64,000 nucleotides of DNA from Amphiplicatus metriothermophilus (GCF_900199215.1 NZ_FZQA01000001.1:124001-188000); one strand, 5' to 3'; positions 17,341-27,370 are shown, counted from the stretch's first letter. The notes: generated by a model not told the origin, from the sequence alone. Translations and numbers: made by a program.

Positions 17341-19116
17341 ATGAAAGCGACGCGCGCCACTTTCGCCGCGATCTTCGCGATGCTGGCCGGAACCGCGGCG
17401 GCCGCGCCGGAACAGCCTGCGGATCCGACGCCGGCGGCCGACGCCGGCGCCGCGCGGGAAACGCGGCCATACGCCCCGCGCGTGCTGAGCGAAGCGGATG
17501 CGGCGCGCTACGCCGAAATCTTCGCGCTTCAGGAAGACGGCCGCTGGAAGGAAGCCGACGCCCTTATCGCCGAAGTCGAGGACGACGCGCTGATGGGCTA
17601 CGTGCTCTATCAGCGTTACATGCATCCGACCGATTATCGCTCGCGCTTCGACGAACTCAAGCGCTGGATGGCGTATTTCGCCGATCATCCGGATGCGTCG
17701 AAAATCTACTCCCTGGCGCTGAAGCGCCGGCCGAAAGGCGCCGCCCCGCCGGTGCGTCCGATCCCGCGCAAATGGCGCAAGAAGCCGGCCGGGTTCGAGT
17801 TGCATCCCGATCTCGAGGCCGACTATGCGCGCACCAGTCGGCCGCAGCTCGTCCAGATCGAAGGCCGGGTGCGCTATCTCACGCGCCGCAACGAAGCCAT
17901 CAAAGCGCTCAAGGAAATTGACGGCCATCTCGCGCGTCGCACGATCACCGAACGCCAGTACGATCGCATGCGCTCCTGGATCGCGGCGAGCCTTTATTAT
18001 CAGGGCTATGTCGACACCGCCGCGCGCCTCGCCGAGGATGCGGCCTCGCGCAACGGCGCCGTCGCGCCGCTGGCGCGCTGGATCGCTGGTCTCGCCGCTT
18101 TCCGTGGGAGCGACATGGCGCGCGCGCACACGCATTTCGCCGCGATGGCGGCGGTTCCCCATCAGGAGGACTCCTTGCGCGCCGCGGCCGGCTTCTGGGC
18201 GGCGCGCGCCGCGCTGGCGGCCGGCCGGCTGGACGATGTGACGCCCAATCTCGAAATCGCCGCTTCGTTTCCCTTCACTTTTTACGGCCAGCTCGCCCTC
18301 GCCCAGCTCGGGCGCGATTATGATTACGACTGGACGCCGCCGGCGACGACCGCCGAGGGCTTCGCCGCCCTTGTCGAAGCCGCCCCGCGCGTGCGCCGGG
18401 CGGTCGCGCTCGCCGAAGCCGGCCGACGCCATGACGCGGATCTGGAGCTGCGCTGGGCCAGCGGCGAGATCGAACCGCCTCTCGACGCGCAGCTTCTGGC
18501 GGTCGCCGCCGCGCTCAAGCTGCCGGCGGCGCAGGTCGACATCGCCGAATCAGGCGATGCAAAATATCTCGAAGCCGGGCTTTATCCGATTCCGGATTAT
18601 ACGCCAGCGGAAGGTTTCAAGACGGACCGGGCGCTCATCTACGCGCTGATGCGCCAGGAATCGAAGTTCAAGGTCGAAGCGACGAGCCGTGTCGGCGCGC
18701 GCGGGCTCATGCAGCTCATGCCGCGCACGGCGAGCTTTATCGCGCGCGACCGCTCGCTTCAGCGCGGCAAGGGCCGCGACCGGCTCTACGACCCTGCGCT
18801 CAATCTCGAGCTCGGCCAGACTTACGTGAACCATCTGATCGAGACGGCCGCGGACGGCGATCTTTTCGCGCTCGCCGTCGCCTATAACGGCGGACCGGGC
18901 AATCTTCGCCGGTGGCGGCGCGCGGCCGAGATCGACGATCCGCTCTTGTTCATCGAAAGCATTCCCAACCAGGAAAGCCGCGACTTCGTCGAGCATGTGC
19001 TGACGAATTTCTGGATCTATCGCGCGCGGCTCGGCCAGCCCGCGCCGACCCGCGACCGGGTCGCGGCAGGCGAGCTGCCCCTCTACGAAGCGCTCGACGA
19101 AATCGCGGGCGAGTAG
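17341..19116 (+). CDS. soluble lytic murein transglycosylase
   Basis: Periplasmic enzyme cleaving the MurNAc-GlcNAc bond with formation of 1,6-anhydroMurNAc. The start at 17341 (MKATRATFAAIFAMLAGTAA) gives a signal peptide and has a strong GGAGGGG ribosome site. A long alpha-helical superhelix region occupies about residues 40-420, as in Slt70, followed by the SLT domain: ALMRQESKF with catalytic Glu440, GARGLMQLMP, and AVAYNGGPGNLRRW. The length of 591 is close to Slt70 (645). A CtrA-type box lies upstream. It may also help the Tad machine cross peptidoglycan, given the convergent tad genes, but that is only proximity. Confidence 0.93.
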   Translation: MKATRATFAAIFAMLAGTAAAAPEQPADPTPAADAGAARETRPYAPRVLSEADAARYAEIFALQEDGRWKEADALIAEVEDDALMGYVLYQRYMHPTDYRSRFDELKRWMAYFADHPDASKIYSLALKRRPKGAAPPVRPIPRKWRKKPAGFELHPDLEADYARTSRPQLVQIEGRVRYLTRRNEAIKALKEIDGHLARRTITERQYDRMRSWIAASLYYQGYVDTAARLAEDAASRNGAVAPLARWIAGLAAFRGSDMARAHTHFAAMAAVPHQEDSLRAAAGFWAARAALAAGRLDDVTPNLEIAASFPFTFYGQLALAQLGRDYDYDWTPPATTAEGFAALVEAAPRVRRAVALAEAGRRHDADLELRWASGEIEPPLDAQLLAVAAALKLPAAQVDIAESGDAKYLEAGLYPIPDYTPAEGFKTDRALIYALMRQESKFKVEATSRVGARGLMQLMPRTASFIARDRSLQRGKGRDRLYDPALNLELGQTYVNHLIETAADGDLFALAVAYNGGPGNLRRWRRAAEIDDPLLFIESIPNQESRDFVEHVLTNFWIYRARLGQPAPTRDRVAAGELPLYEALDEIAGE

Positions 19117-19139
19117 GATAGAGGCGAGGGAAGAGGAAG

Positions 19140-19183
19140 GAGAAGCGAGAGCGATTGTTTTCCGGCTTCTCTGCCTCTCTTTT
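19140..19183. terminator. possible bidirectional terminator between convergent genes
   Basis: GAGAAGC (19140-19146) can pair with GCTTCTC (19165-19171) across an 18-nt loop, followed on the plus strand by a pyrimidine run ending in TTTT (19180-19183). It lies between the stops of the lytic transglycosylase gene and tadC. The loop is long and the U-tract short, so the call is weak. Confidence 0.3.
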
Positions 19184-20153
19184 ACAGATCCATCACCTGC
19201 ATGATCGCCGGGCCGAGGATGACCGCAAACAGAACCGGCAGGAAGAAGCCGATCATCGGTACGGTGAGCTTCGGCGGCAGGGCGGCGGCTTTCTTCTCCG
19301 CCTCCTGCATGCGCATCTCGCGGCTTTCGTTCGCCATGACGCGCAGGGACTGGCCGAGCGGCGTGCCGTATTTCTCCGACTGAACAAGCGCGGTCGTCAC
19401 GCCCTTGACGCTTTCGAGGCCCGTGCGTTCGGCGAGGTTGAGGTAGGCCTGTTTGCGCTCCTGAAGGTATGAAAGCTCCGCGGTCGTCAGGCCAAGCTCC
19501 TCGGCGAGCTCGGGCGCGCCAGGGCCGATCTCTTCGGCGACCTTCTGCAGCGCGGCCTCGATCGACATGCCGGATTCGACGCAGATGAGCAGGAGGTCCA
19601 GCGCGTCCGGCCAGGCTTCCTGAAGCTTCTGCTGGCGCTTCTTGACCGCGTTCTCGATGTAAAGGTTCGGCACATAGAAGCCAGACAGAAAGCCGCCGAC
19701 GACCGCCAGCAGCTTGGTCAGATTCTCCAGATCGACCGCCTTCAGCACATAGACGTAAATTCCGACGCCGATGGCCATCACGAACGGCATGCCGATGCGC
19801 GCCGCGAGAAAGATGAACACCGGACGCTGGCCACGAAAACCGGCCATCACCAGCTTCTTGCGCGCATCGGCCGCGTCGAAGATCTCGAACAGCTTGAGGT
19901 TCTCGACGATCTCCTTGAGCATGCCCTGGGCGCTCGCCGCGCGCAGGCCTTTCGCGCCCTTGCGCGCGAAAGCCTCCCGCTGCTGCTGGCGCAGCCGTTC
20001 GCGATATTCCGTGACCGATTTCATGCGCGCCTTGAGCCTGTCCTGCACGAGGAACGGCTCGAGCACGGTGAAGATCGTCCCGATCGCCGCGAGCGAGACC
20101 AGAAGCGCGATCTGGAACTGCCGATCCGTCGCTGCGTTTATGATCGCTTCCAT
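19182..20153 (-). CDS. tadC: Tad pilus inner-membrane platform protein TadC
   Basis: 323 residues of the type II secretion F (GspF) domain family, with hydrophobic helices near residues 12-32, 105-150 and at the C-terminus (FFLPVLFAVILGPAIMQVMDL region). It forms the inner-membrane platform on which the CpaF ATPase extrudes Flp pilin. The conserved GspF core includes ALDLLLICVESGMSIEAALQ. It is last in the Tad gene run, with 7 bp to tadB. Equivalent to CpaH of Caulobacter. Confidence 0.93.
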   Translation of the reverse strand: MEAIINAATDRQFQIALLVSLAAIGTIFTVLEPFLVQDRLKARMKSVTEYRERLRQQQREAFARKGAKGLRAASAQGMLKEIVENLKLFEIFDAADARKKLVMAGFRGQRPVFIFLAARIGMPFVMAIGVGIYVYVLKAVDLENLTKLLAVVGGFLSGFYVPNLYIENAVKKRQQKLQEAWPDALDLLLICVESGMSIEAALQKVAEEIGPGAPELAEELGLTTAELSYLQERKQAYLNLAERTGLESVKGVTTALVQSEKYGTPLGQSLRVMANESREMRMQEAEKKAAALPPKLTVPMIGFFLPVLFAVILGPAIMQVMDL

Positions 20154-20160
20154 GACAGCG

Positions 20161-21153
20161 CTACACCTTGATGTTGATCATCTTCTTCATGACCATAATG
20201 CCGGTGCCCATCCACAGACCGGCGCCGATCAGAATGAAATTGCCCGGCTTGGTCGTGAAAAGCGGCGCCAGGTAATCCGGCGAGGTCATCGACACTGCGC
20301 CCATGACGAGAAACGGCAGGGCGCCGATGATCATCGCCGAGGCCTTCGCCTCAGCCGAGAGCGCCTTCACCTTCCCGACCATCAGCTTGCGTCCGCGCAG
20401 CACGCTGGCGAGATTGTTGAGCGCCTCGGCCAGATTGCCGCCCGTCTTCTGCTGGATCATCAGCACGATCGCGAAGAAACGCACCTCCTGCAGCGGCATC
20501 CTTTCAAACATTCGCTCAAGCGCCTGCTCCAGCGACAGACCGACGCGGATGCCCTCCGTCAACATATGGAATTCTTCGTTCACAGGCTTCGGCGCTTCTG
20601 CAGCGATGATCTTGAGACATTCGTTCACCGGCAGACCTGACTTCACGCCGCGCACGATGACGTCGATGGCGTTTGAAAATTCGTTGGCGAACTTCTTTTG
20701 CCGCCGCTTTCGGGCGAAATTGACGAACCACCGCGGAACGCCGAACCCGCCGATGAGAATGAGAAGGCCGGTGATCCAGAGCTTCTGGCCTGAAATCACG
20801 CCGATCACGCCGAACACGAGCGCGCAGACGACAGAGCCGATATAGAACTGCTGCACGCTGAAAGTCAGACCCGCCTGCTCGATCTGTTGCGCGAGCGAAG
20901 CGCGCCGCTTCTTCTTCAGCTCCTTGTTCTTGTCCTCGATCTTGGCCAGCGCTTCGGTCAGCTTGCGGCGGCGATCCTTAGAATCGCGATCCCCGCCGGC
21001 CGCGGTCGCCGCGCGGCGCGCGGGACGCGCGGTTTCGATCTCGGCGATACGGCGTTTAGCCTTGTCCTTCTGCGAGGGCGCCGACAATGCGAAAGCGAGC
21101 GCGCCGAGGCACACAACCCCGAGAACCGCGACGATGATTATCTGTTGGTCCAT
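20161..21153 (-). CDS. tadB: Tad pilus inner-membrane platform protein TadB
   Basis: 330 residues, GspF-domain partner of TadC. It has an N-terminal helix (IIIVAVLGVVCLGALAFAL), a basic/charged segment (about residues 28-80, Arg/Lys-rich), paired helices around residues 105-145, the F-domain core (AIDVIVRGVKSGLPVNECL) and two C-terminal helices. Equivalent to CpaG of Caulobacter. It is separated from cpaF by 5 bp and from tadC by 7 bp, indicating one transcript. Confidence 0.93.
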   Translation of the reverse strand: MDQQIIIVAVLGVVCLGALAFALSAPSQKDKAKRRIAEIETARPARRAATAAGGDRDSKDRRRKLTEALAKIEDKNKELKKKRRASLAQQIEQAGLTFSVQQFYIGSVVCALVFGVIGVISGQKLWITGLLILIGGFGVPRWFVNFARKRRQKKFANEFSNAIDVIVRGVKSGLPVNECLKIIAAEAPKPVNEEFHMLTEGIRVGLSLEQALERMFERMPLQEVRFFAIVLMIQQKTGGNLAEALNNLASVLRGRKLMVGKVKALSAEAKASAMIIGALPFLVMGAVSMTSPDYLAPLFTTKPGNFILIGAGLWMGTGIMVMKKMINIKV

Positions 21154-21158
21154 GGCCG

Positions 21159-22673
21159 CTACTCCGACGCGGCGTCGAGTGCGGCGGCGAGCTCGGCCTC
21201 TTTGCCGTAGTAACGGGCGCGATCCCAGAAAGCCGGGCGGGCGATGCCGGTGGAGCGGTGTTTGCCCAGAAGCCGGCCGTTCTCGTCCTCGCCGGTGACT
21301 TCGTACACGAACAGATCCTGCGTGATGATGGTGTCGCCCTCGGTGCCGAGAACTTCGGTGATATGGGTGATACGGCGCGAACCATCGCGCAGGCGCGCCG
21401 CCTGAATGATGACGTCGATCGAGCCGACGATCATTTCACGGATGGTCTTGGACGGCAGATTGTAGCCGCCCATGGTGATCATCGATTCGAGACGCTGCAG
21501 CGCTTCGCGCGGACTGTTGGCGTGAAGCGTGCCCATCGATCCGTCGTGACCGGTGTTCATGGCCTGCAGGAGGTCGAAGGCCTCGGGGCCGCGCACCTCG
21601 CCGACGATGATGCGCTCGGGGCGCATCCGCAGACAGTTCTTGACGAGGTCGCGCATCGTCACCTCGCCCTGGCCTTCGAGGTTCGGCGGGCGAGTCTCGA
21701 GACGCACCACGTGCGGCTGCTGGAGCTGAAGCTCGGCGGCGTCCTCGCAGGTGATGATGCGCTCGTCATGAGCGATGAAGCCGGTCAGACAGTTCAGCAG
21801 CGTCGTTTTCCCGGAGCCCGTGCCCCCGGAGATCAGCGTGTTGATGCGGCAGGCGCCGATGATCTCCAGCACCTTCGCGCCTTCCGGCGATATGGACCCG
21901 AAATTGATCAGGTCCGTCATTTTGAGCTTGTCTTTCTTGAACTTCCTGATGGTGAGCGCAGCGCCGTCGATGGCCAGCGGCGGAGCGATCACGTTGACGC
22001 GCGAGCCGTCCGGGAGGCGCGCGTCGCAGATCGGCGAGGCTTCGTCGACGCGCCGGCCGACCTGGCTGACGATCCGCTGACAGATGTTCATGAGCTGCGC
22101 GTTGTCGCGGAAGCGCACATTGGTGAGCTGGATCTTGCCGCCAACCTCGATGAACACCCGGCTCGCGCCGTTGACCATGATGTCGGCGATGTCGTCGCGC
22201 GCCAGAAGCGGCTCGAGAGGCCCGTAGCCGAGAACGTCGTTGCAGATGTCCTGCAGGAGCGCTTCCTGCTCGGCGATCGACATCTGCACGTTCTTGATCG
22301 AGATGATCTCGTTGACGATGTCGCGGATCTCCTCGGCCGCCGATTCGGCGTCGAGCTGGGCGAGCTGCGACAGGTCGATCGTGTCGATCAGCGCGTTGAA
22401 GATCGTGGTCTTCGTCTGAAAATACTCGTCCGAACGCCCGCCGATCTCGACCGTCGGCACGGGCTTGGGCGGGGGCGGAGGCGTCGGGGCGGCCACGCGC
22501 GGGGGCGCGCCTGCGGCCGGTTTTTTCGGCGCGGCCGCGCCGGCCGGTTTCGCGCCCGGACCCGAAGCCGGCTTCGGCTTGGGGGTCGCCGCCGCCGCGG
22601 CCGGCCGCGGCTTGCCCGCCGGCGCCGCAGGAGGCTCTGCGACCTGACTCGTTCTGCGTCCGAACATCGCCAT
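21159..22673 (-). CDS. cpaF: Tad pilus assembly ATPase CpaF/TadA
   Basis: Hexameric secretion ATPase (PulE/VirB11 class) that powers Flp pilus extension and retraction. Walker A is [13 protein letters not shown]; the Asp box and Walker B region is [20 protein letters not shown]; the His box is [14 protein letters not shown]. The first about 75 residues are an Ala/Pro/Lys-rich, probably disordered linker, after which the conserved N-terminal domain starts at [17 protein letters not shown]. 504 residues in total. It lies between cpaE (16-bp gap) and tadB. Confidence 0.96.
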   Translation of the reverse strand: MAMFGRRTSQVAEPPAAPAGKPRPAAAAATPKPKPASGPGAKPAGAAAPKKPAAGAPPRVAAPTPPPPPKPVPTVEIGGRSDEYFQTKTTIFNALIDTIDLSQLAQLDAESAAEEIRDIVNEIISIKNVQMSIAEQEALLQDICNDVLGYGPLEPLLARDDIADIMVNGASRVFIEVGGKIQLTNVRFRDNAQLMNICQRIVSQVGRRVDEASPICDARLPDGSRVNVIAPPLAIDGAALTIRKFKKDKLKMTDLINFGSISPEGAKVLEIIGACRINTLISGGTGSGKTTLLNCLTGFIAHDERIITCEDAAELQLQQPHVVRLETRPPNLEGQGEVTMRDLVKNCLRMRPERIIVGEVRGPEAFDLLQAMNTGHDGSMGTLHANSPREALQRLESMITMGGYNLPSKTIREMIVGSIDVIIQAARLRDGSRRITHITEVLGTEGDTIITQDLFVYEVTGEDENGRLLGKHRSTGIARPAFWDRARYYGKEAELAAALDAASE

Positions 22674-22689
22674 GAGCGCTCTTTACCGT

Positions 22690-24342
22690 CTAGCGTTTCC
22701 TGAAAAGGCCGATGAGGCTGAACTTCGCGCGCGCGCCGGGCGGGTCGGCGCGGCCAAGCAGGCGCGTCGTCAGATCGCGCAATCCCTGCGCGGTCTTCGT
22801 CTTGGCGCCGACCTCGAAGATCGGCGCGGCGTTCGTCGCGGCGGTGTGGAAAAGCTGCGGCTCCCAACCGATGACCAGCGCCGGCTTGAGACCCACATGC
22901 TCCGCATACTGTTCCGGCTGCACGGAAGACAGCTTGGGGTCGAACTGGTTCAGCACCAGCGTGGGCGGCGCGTCATTGGGCCGGGCCGCTGAAATGACGT
23001 CCACGAGGTTTTTCGTATTGCGGAACGAGGCGAGATCCGGGGCGGCGGTGATGACGATCTCGTCCGCCGTCTGAAGCACGCGTTTCGACCAGCTCGTCCA
23101 CATATGCGGCACGTCGATGACGATCGTCGGCGCCGCGCCGCGCACCACGTCGATCACCGTCTCGAAAGCCTGATCGTCGAGGTCGTAATCGCGATCGAGC
23201 AGATTAGGCGCGGTGAACAGGCTCAACCGATCCGTATGCTTCTGCAGGAGCCGGTCGAGCAGCACGTCGTCGAGACGCTCCGGCGCGGATAGCGCCTCGA
23301 TGAGGCCCGAAGTCGGATCCTGCTCGAAATCGAGGCTCGCCGTGCCGAAGGGCAGGTCGAGGTCGAGAATGACGGTGTCGGACTGATGCTCCTCCGCCGA
23401 GCACCAGGCGACGTTGTGCGCAAGCGTGGACGAGCCGACGCCGCCGCGCGCGCCGACGAAGGCGATGGTGCGCCCGATGGGCGGCGCGGACGGATCGATG
23501 TAAAGCGCGGCGATCGCCTTGATGATCTGCAGGGGCGAGCGCGGCCGAACCAGATAGTCGCTGACGCCCTGGCGGATGAGCTCGCGATAAAGGCCGATGT
23601 CGTTCATCCGGCCGATGATGACGACCTTGGTCGAGGGATCGCACACCTGCGCCAGCTCGCCGAGCTGCTCGAACAGCGCCGGCCCGCCGTCGAGCGTTTC
23701 GAGAATGATGAGGTTGGGCGTCGGCGTCGACTGGAAGTGATCGACGGCCTTGGCGATGCCGCCCATATGCATCGTCAGATGCGCCTTCGACAGACGCCGG
23801 TCGACGGCGGCGCGTTCGAGCAGCGCCGTGGTCTGCGGCGTCTCGCAGAAGGCGTGGATCGAGATCCGCGGCACCGGGCGCGCATCGAGTTCGTCCTCCT
23901 CGCCGGCCGGACCGGCGTCGAACTCGACCGACGGGGCAGGCTCGTCGCTCGCCGCGAGCGGGGCCGCGGTCAGCATCCCGGCCGTCGCGCGCGGCGCGCC
24001 GGCCGTCACGTCCGCTTCGGCCGCATCAGCGTCTTCGGCGGGCGCTTCCGCCTCAAGGGCTTCCGCATCGCCGAGATCTTCGTCCTCGAGAAGACTCAGG
24101 TCTTCCTCGAAGATCTCCTCGCCCTCGAAATCCTCCTCGCCGAGCGCGGCGAGCTCCTCGTCGGAAAGCTCTTCGTCCAGCCAGGCGTCCTCGCTCTCGA
24201 AATCCTCGAGCTCGTCGAGCGCGTCCTCGGCTTCCGCCGGCGCGGCGGCCGGACCGCCGTCAGGACCGAGCCGGGCGGCCGCTTTCGCGGCGCCTTCCTC
24301 GTCGTCCTCGTATTCGAAGGCTTTCTCAACGGCCTTGGTCAT
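22690..24342 (-). CDS. cpaE: Tad pilus localisation protein CpaE/TadZ
   Basis: ParA/MinD-like protein that positions the Tad machine at the pole. The start at 24342 (MTKAVEKAFE) has AAGGAG six bases upstream. Layout: an unusually long acidic Glu/Asp/Ala-rich region (about residues 5-130), an atypical receiver-like domain (LIILETLDGG...KVVIIGRMND, no phosphoacceptor context assured), then a deviant Walker A GARGGVGSSTLAHN lacking the MinD signature lysines, as is usual in CpaE, and LDLDLPFGTAS as the Walker A'/B region. 550 residues. Upstream of cpaF by 16 bp. Confidence 0.93.
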   Translation of the reverse strand: MTKAVEKAFEYEDDEEGAAKAAARLGPDGGPAAAPAEAEDALDELEDFESEDAWLDEELSDEELAALGEEDFEGEEIFEEDLSLLEDEDLGDAEALEAEAPAEDADAAEADVTAGAPRATAGMLTAAPLAASDEPAPSVEFDAGPAGEEDELDARPVPRISIHAFCETPQTTALLERAAVDRRLSKAHLTMHMGGIAKAVDHFQSTPTPNLIILETLDGGPALFEQLGELAQVCDPSTKVVIIGRMNDIGLYRELIRQGVSDYLVRPRSPLQIIKAIAALYIDPSAPPIGRTIAFVGARGGVGSSTLAHNVAWCSAEEHQSDTVILDLDLPFGTASLDFEQDPTSGLIEALSAPERLDDVLLDRLLQKHTDRLSLFTAPNLLDRDYDLDDQAFETVIDVVRGAAPTIVIDVPHMWTSWSKRVLQTADEIVITAAPDLASFRNTKNLVDVISAARPNDAPPTLVLNQFDPKLSSVQPEQYAEHVGLKPALVIGWEPQLFHTAATNAAPIFEVGAKTKTAQGLRDLTTRLLGRADPPGARAKFSLIGLFRKR

Positions 24343-24384
24343 CGTCGTCTCCTTAAGCCGGCTGCGCGGCTTCACGCCGATCCT

Positions 24385-25071
24385 CTATTGCGAGATCTGC
24401 ACATCCATGTTCGCTTCCTGCGCCGAGCCCGTTTGCTCGCCCTTGCGGTAGGCGCGCATGACGCGCACGCGCGCCTCGGCGTCGGCGGGCGCTTCATCGG
24501 CAGGCTGAATGAGATCGCGCGGATCGGCGACCATGGCGGCGAGATTGTTCTGCGTGGCGCAGCCGAAATTTGGCGAGCGCAGATTGCGATAGTCGCGCAT
24601 CCGCATGCCGGCCCAGTTTCCGCAGGCGCTGGGCGTGGCCACATAACGCGTGTAGGAAAGAACGATCTGGCGGTCGTTTCCGCCGCCTGCCCGATAGCTC
24701 GATCCCGTCATCGACGCCCAGTCGACCCCGGCCTCGTAGAGAACCGCGCGCACGTCGGCGGCGGCTTCCTCTGCGTCGCGGTCGGCGGCGCCCCCGCCCG
24801 ACGGCGCCGTGACCGTGAGCGGACCGTGGCCGTTGACGAGATAGGCGTCGGCGAAGGCGCGGATGCGCGCCTTGTCGACGGCGCTCAGATCCGTCGTCGT
24901 CGGATCGGCGCCCAGCGTGAGCGTGACGACCTGCGTGTCGACGGAGATGGGATGTTCTTCGGCGACCGAGAGCGCCTGCTCGGGTCCGTTGAAAGCCGAA
25001 GAGCACCCGGCCGCGAAGGCCGTCGCGGCCGCCGCCAGAAACGCTTTCGCCAGAGATCGGTGGAGGGTCAT
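24385..25071 (-). CDS. cpaD: Tad pilus assembly lipoprotein CpaD
   Basis: 228 residues. MTLHRSLAKAFLAAAATAFAAGC is a lipoprotein signal with the lipobox FAAGC. The mature domain contains an OmpA-like ADAYLVNGHGPLTVTAP stretch and the CpaD signature region around NFGCATQNNLAAMVADPRDL. CpaD helps the CpaC secretin insert in the outer membrane. It lies between cpaC (12-bp gap) and cpaE (42-bp gap). Confidence 0.92.
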   Translation of the reverse strand: MTLHRSLAKAFLAAAATAFAAGCSSAFNGPEQALSVAEEHPISVDTQVVTLTLGADPTTTDLSAVDKARIRAFADAYLVNGHGPLTVTAPSGGGAADRDAEEAAADVRAVLYEAGVDWASMTGSSYRAGGGNDRQIVLSYTRYVATPSACGNWAGMRMRDYRNLRSPNFGCATQNNLAAMVADPRDLIQPADEAPADAEARVRVMRAYRKGEQTGSAQEANMDVQISQ

Positions 25072-25083
25072 GATGCGCGCTTC

Positions 25084-26571
25084 CTAATCGAGGATGAAAC
25101 CGAGGGGGCCTTGCAGAGTCTTTTCGCGAACGCCCGAACCTGCGAGGCCGTAAGTGGAGATCATCTTTCCAAGGAGGATCGCCTGAAGATCGCTCGCCGG
25201 CGCCATGCCCTGAACCGGGTCGGTGAGCTTCGACTCATGCGTCGGATTGACGAGATAGGGCGTGACCATGATGACCAGCTCGGTCTCGTTGTTCTGGTAG
25301 TCGCGGCTGCGGAACAGCTGGCCGAGCACCGGCGCGTCCTTCAGGCCGGGAATGCCCTGAATGGTCGAGCGCATGTCTTCCTGCAGCAGGCCCGCCATGA
25401 CGAGGCTGCCGCCCGACGGCAGTTCGACCGTCGTGTTGGCGCGGCGCACCGACAGGCCGGGAATGGCGAGGTTGCCGGTCGTCGAGAAGCCGCCCTGGCC
25501 GTCCGGCACGATGACGCCAGGCACGATGAAGGCGTTCTCGGACGTGACCTCGCTCACCTCGGTCGATATCTTCAGGCTGATGCGGCCCTTGTCGAGCACG
25601 ACCGGCGAAAAGCCGAGGCCCACGCCGAACTCCTTGAACTCGATGGTGATGCCCTCGTCGTCCTGGCCCACGGGCACGGGAAACTCGCCGCCCGCGAGGA
25701 ACTTCGCGGACTCGCCCGACACCGCGGTGAGATTAGGCTCGGCGAGCACGCGCACGATGCCGGTCGACTCCAGCGCTTCGAAGGCGACGTCGAGATCGGT
25801 CAGATCGCCGATGGACGTGCCTAGGTTGCCTTCCAGACCGCCCGCCGCGCCGATAAGGTTCGACGAGGCGAACGTCAGCGCCGCATTGTCGAGCGTCACC
25901 GTGCCTGAATTTGAGATGCCGAGCTGCTTGATCAGCTGGCGCTGCATTTCGACGATGCGCACCTTCAGCATCACCTGCTCGGGCTGGCGGATGCTCAGCA
26001 TGGTGATGACCTTTTCCTCGCCGCCGACATAGCGCGCGGCGATATTGGCCGCGTTCGCGGCCTGCGCGCCCGACTGCACCGTTCCGCGCAGGACGACGTT
26101 GTCGTTGACCGCCTCGGCCGTGATGCGCGCGTCCGGGATGAGCCGCGAGAAAATCTCCGTCAGCGCGTCGAGATCGCGCTCGACCTGGATTTCGAGATTG
26201 AGAATCTGCCGGCCCTGCGCGTCGAAGAAAAAGGCGTTGGCGAGGCCGACCGCCTTGCCGAGCAGATAGACCCGGCGCGGCGTGCGCACCACCGCGTCGA
26301 CGATCTCCGGCTGCGAGACCAGCACGTCGGCGGCCGAATGCGGCAGCTCCACGATCGCCGCCTTGTTCAGCGGCAGGACGATGCTCTTCGAGACCGCGCT
26401 CTGGCCGCCAAGATCGATCTCGACCGGATACGCCCCGCGCTGGGCCGCCGCCGGCGCCGTCGCGGCCAGAAGCGCGGCCAGACCGAGCAGAAAACGCTCG
26501 CGATGACGGATCAGGGCCGCGCGCATGAGCGGCGCAATTGCATTCCGAACTGTCCGAACCGGGTTCATCAT
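25084..26571 (-). CDS. cpaC: Tad pilus outer-membrane secretin CpaC/RcpA
   Basis: 495 residues. An N-terminal signal peptide is followed by the pilus N-domain (VLPLNKAAIVELPHSAADVLVS), a BON/N-type domain (ARITAEAVNDNVVLRGTV) and the secretin C-domain (AEPNLTAVSGESAKFLAGGE, then LPSGGSLVMAGLL). It forms the outer-membrane channel for the Flp pilus. ATG codons at 26571 and 26568 are both possible. A stand-alone copy of the first domain is encoded at 50306. Confidence 0.95.
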   Translation of the reverse strand: MMNPVRTVRNAIAPLMRAALIRHRERFLLGLAALLAATAPAAAQRGAYPVEIDLGGQSAVSKSIVLPLNKAAIVELPHSAADVLVSQPEIVDAVVRTPRRVYLLGKAVGLANAFFFDAQGRQILNLEIQVERDLDALTEIFSRLIPDARITAEAVNDNVVLRGTVQSGAQAANAANIAARYVGGEEKVITMLSIRQPEQVMLKVRIVEMQRQLIKQLGISNSGTVTLDNAALTFASSNLIGAAGGLEGNLGTSIGDLTDLDVAFEALESTGIVRVLAEPNLTAVSGESAKFLAGGEFPVPVGQDDEGITIEFKEFGVGLGFSPVVLDKGRISLKISTEVSEVTSENAFIVPGVIVPDGQGGFSTTGNLAIPGLSVRRANTTVELPSGGSLVMAGLLQEDMRSTIQGIPGLKDAPVLGQLFRSRDYQNNETELVIMVTPYLVNPTHESKLTDPVQGMAPASDLQAILLGKMISTYGLAGSGVREKTLQGPLGFILD

Positions 26572-26620
26572 CGTTCCCTAACCTGCCTTCCGCGCGCGAG
26601 ATTTGCGCCGCGCCTGCGCA

Positions 26621-27370
26621 TCAGGACCTGCCGTACCGGATCACCGTGACGTCGCTCGACCGGCGCGTCTGGCTCTCCACTTCGCCCTCGGGCTGGAACA
26701 CGCTTCTGAGCGCGAGGCTGAGCGTTCCGTTCGCGCGCGCGCTGATGAAGGACTCCGCGTCGCCCGGCGAGAATTCGAGCGTGACGGTCGCGCCTTCGAT
26801 ATGCGCCGCTTCCGGCGCCTCCGCGTACATGGCGTTGACCGCGAGCACGCGGACGTTCTCGAAGATGGTGCGGGTGCGCGGCGCCCCGCCGTCGCGCCCG
26901 CCCGTCGTATGCAGAACGTCCACCCGGTCGCCCGGCAGGATGAATCCGCCGGAGGCCGTCTCGGGCGAGACCCTGAGCGTCACGGCGCGCATGCCGGGGG
27001 TGAGAATCGCCGCCATCAGGCCGGAGTTTCCGGCGCGCACGATCTTCTGCTCGATGATCGGCTCGCCCGCGACGATCAGCGTGCGCGCCACGGCGCCGGC
27101 GAGATCTTCCGTCTTCACGCCGCCGGCCTCGGTGATGAAGGACGGCGAGAGCGCCTTTTTCGGCCAGGCGACCCACTTCACCGTCTCGACGCCGAGGCGC
27201 TCCCCGCGCTGAAAATCCTTGTCGGCGACGAGCACGCGCACCGTCTCTTCCTTCGCCGGCTCGATGATCTGCACCGTTTGCGGCGCGGGGGAATTGTTCA
27301 TCATCAGGAAGAACGCGCCGACGCCGGCGACGAGCGCCACGGCGAGAACGGCCATACGCGAAACATTCAT
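26621..27370 (-). CDS. cpaB: Tad pilus assembly protein CpaB/RcpC
   Basis: 249 residues from the ATG at 27370 (MNVSRMAVLAVALVAGVGAF), which begins an N-terminal membrane anchor. Periplasmic SAF/RcpC domains follow: VLVADKDFQRGERLGVETVKW, then GMRAVTLRVSPETASGGFILPGDRVDVL. CpaB works with the CpaC secretin in the periplasm. The upstream 100-bp gap to cpaA contains a 7-bp palindrome. The longer frame to 27442 has Arg-rich sequence and no anchor at its start. Confidence 0.92.
   Translation of the reverse strand: MNVSRMAVLAVALVAGVGAFFLMMNNSPAPQTVQIIEPAKEETVRVLVADKDFQRGERLGVETVKWVAWPKKALSPSFITEAGGVKTEDLAGAVARTLIVAGEPIIEQKIVRAGNSGLMAAILTPGMRAVTLRVSPETASGGFILPGDRVDVLHTTGGRDGGAPRTRTIFENVRVLAVNAMYAEAPEAAHIEGATVTLEFSPGDAESFISARANGTLSLALRSVFQPEGEVESQTRRSSDVTVIRYGRS

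Noticed and set aside
21258-25824. Long plus-strand frames opposite cpaC-cpaF (481 and 812 residues)
   Set aside because: Antisense to well-supported pilus genes; Arg/Asp/Gly-rich composition typical of shadow frames in GC-rich DNA.
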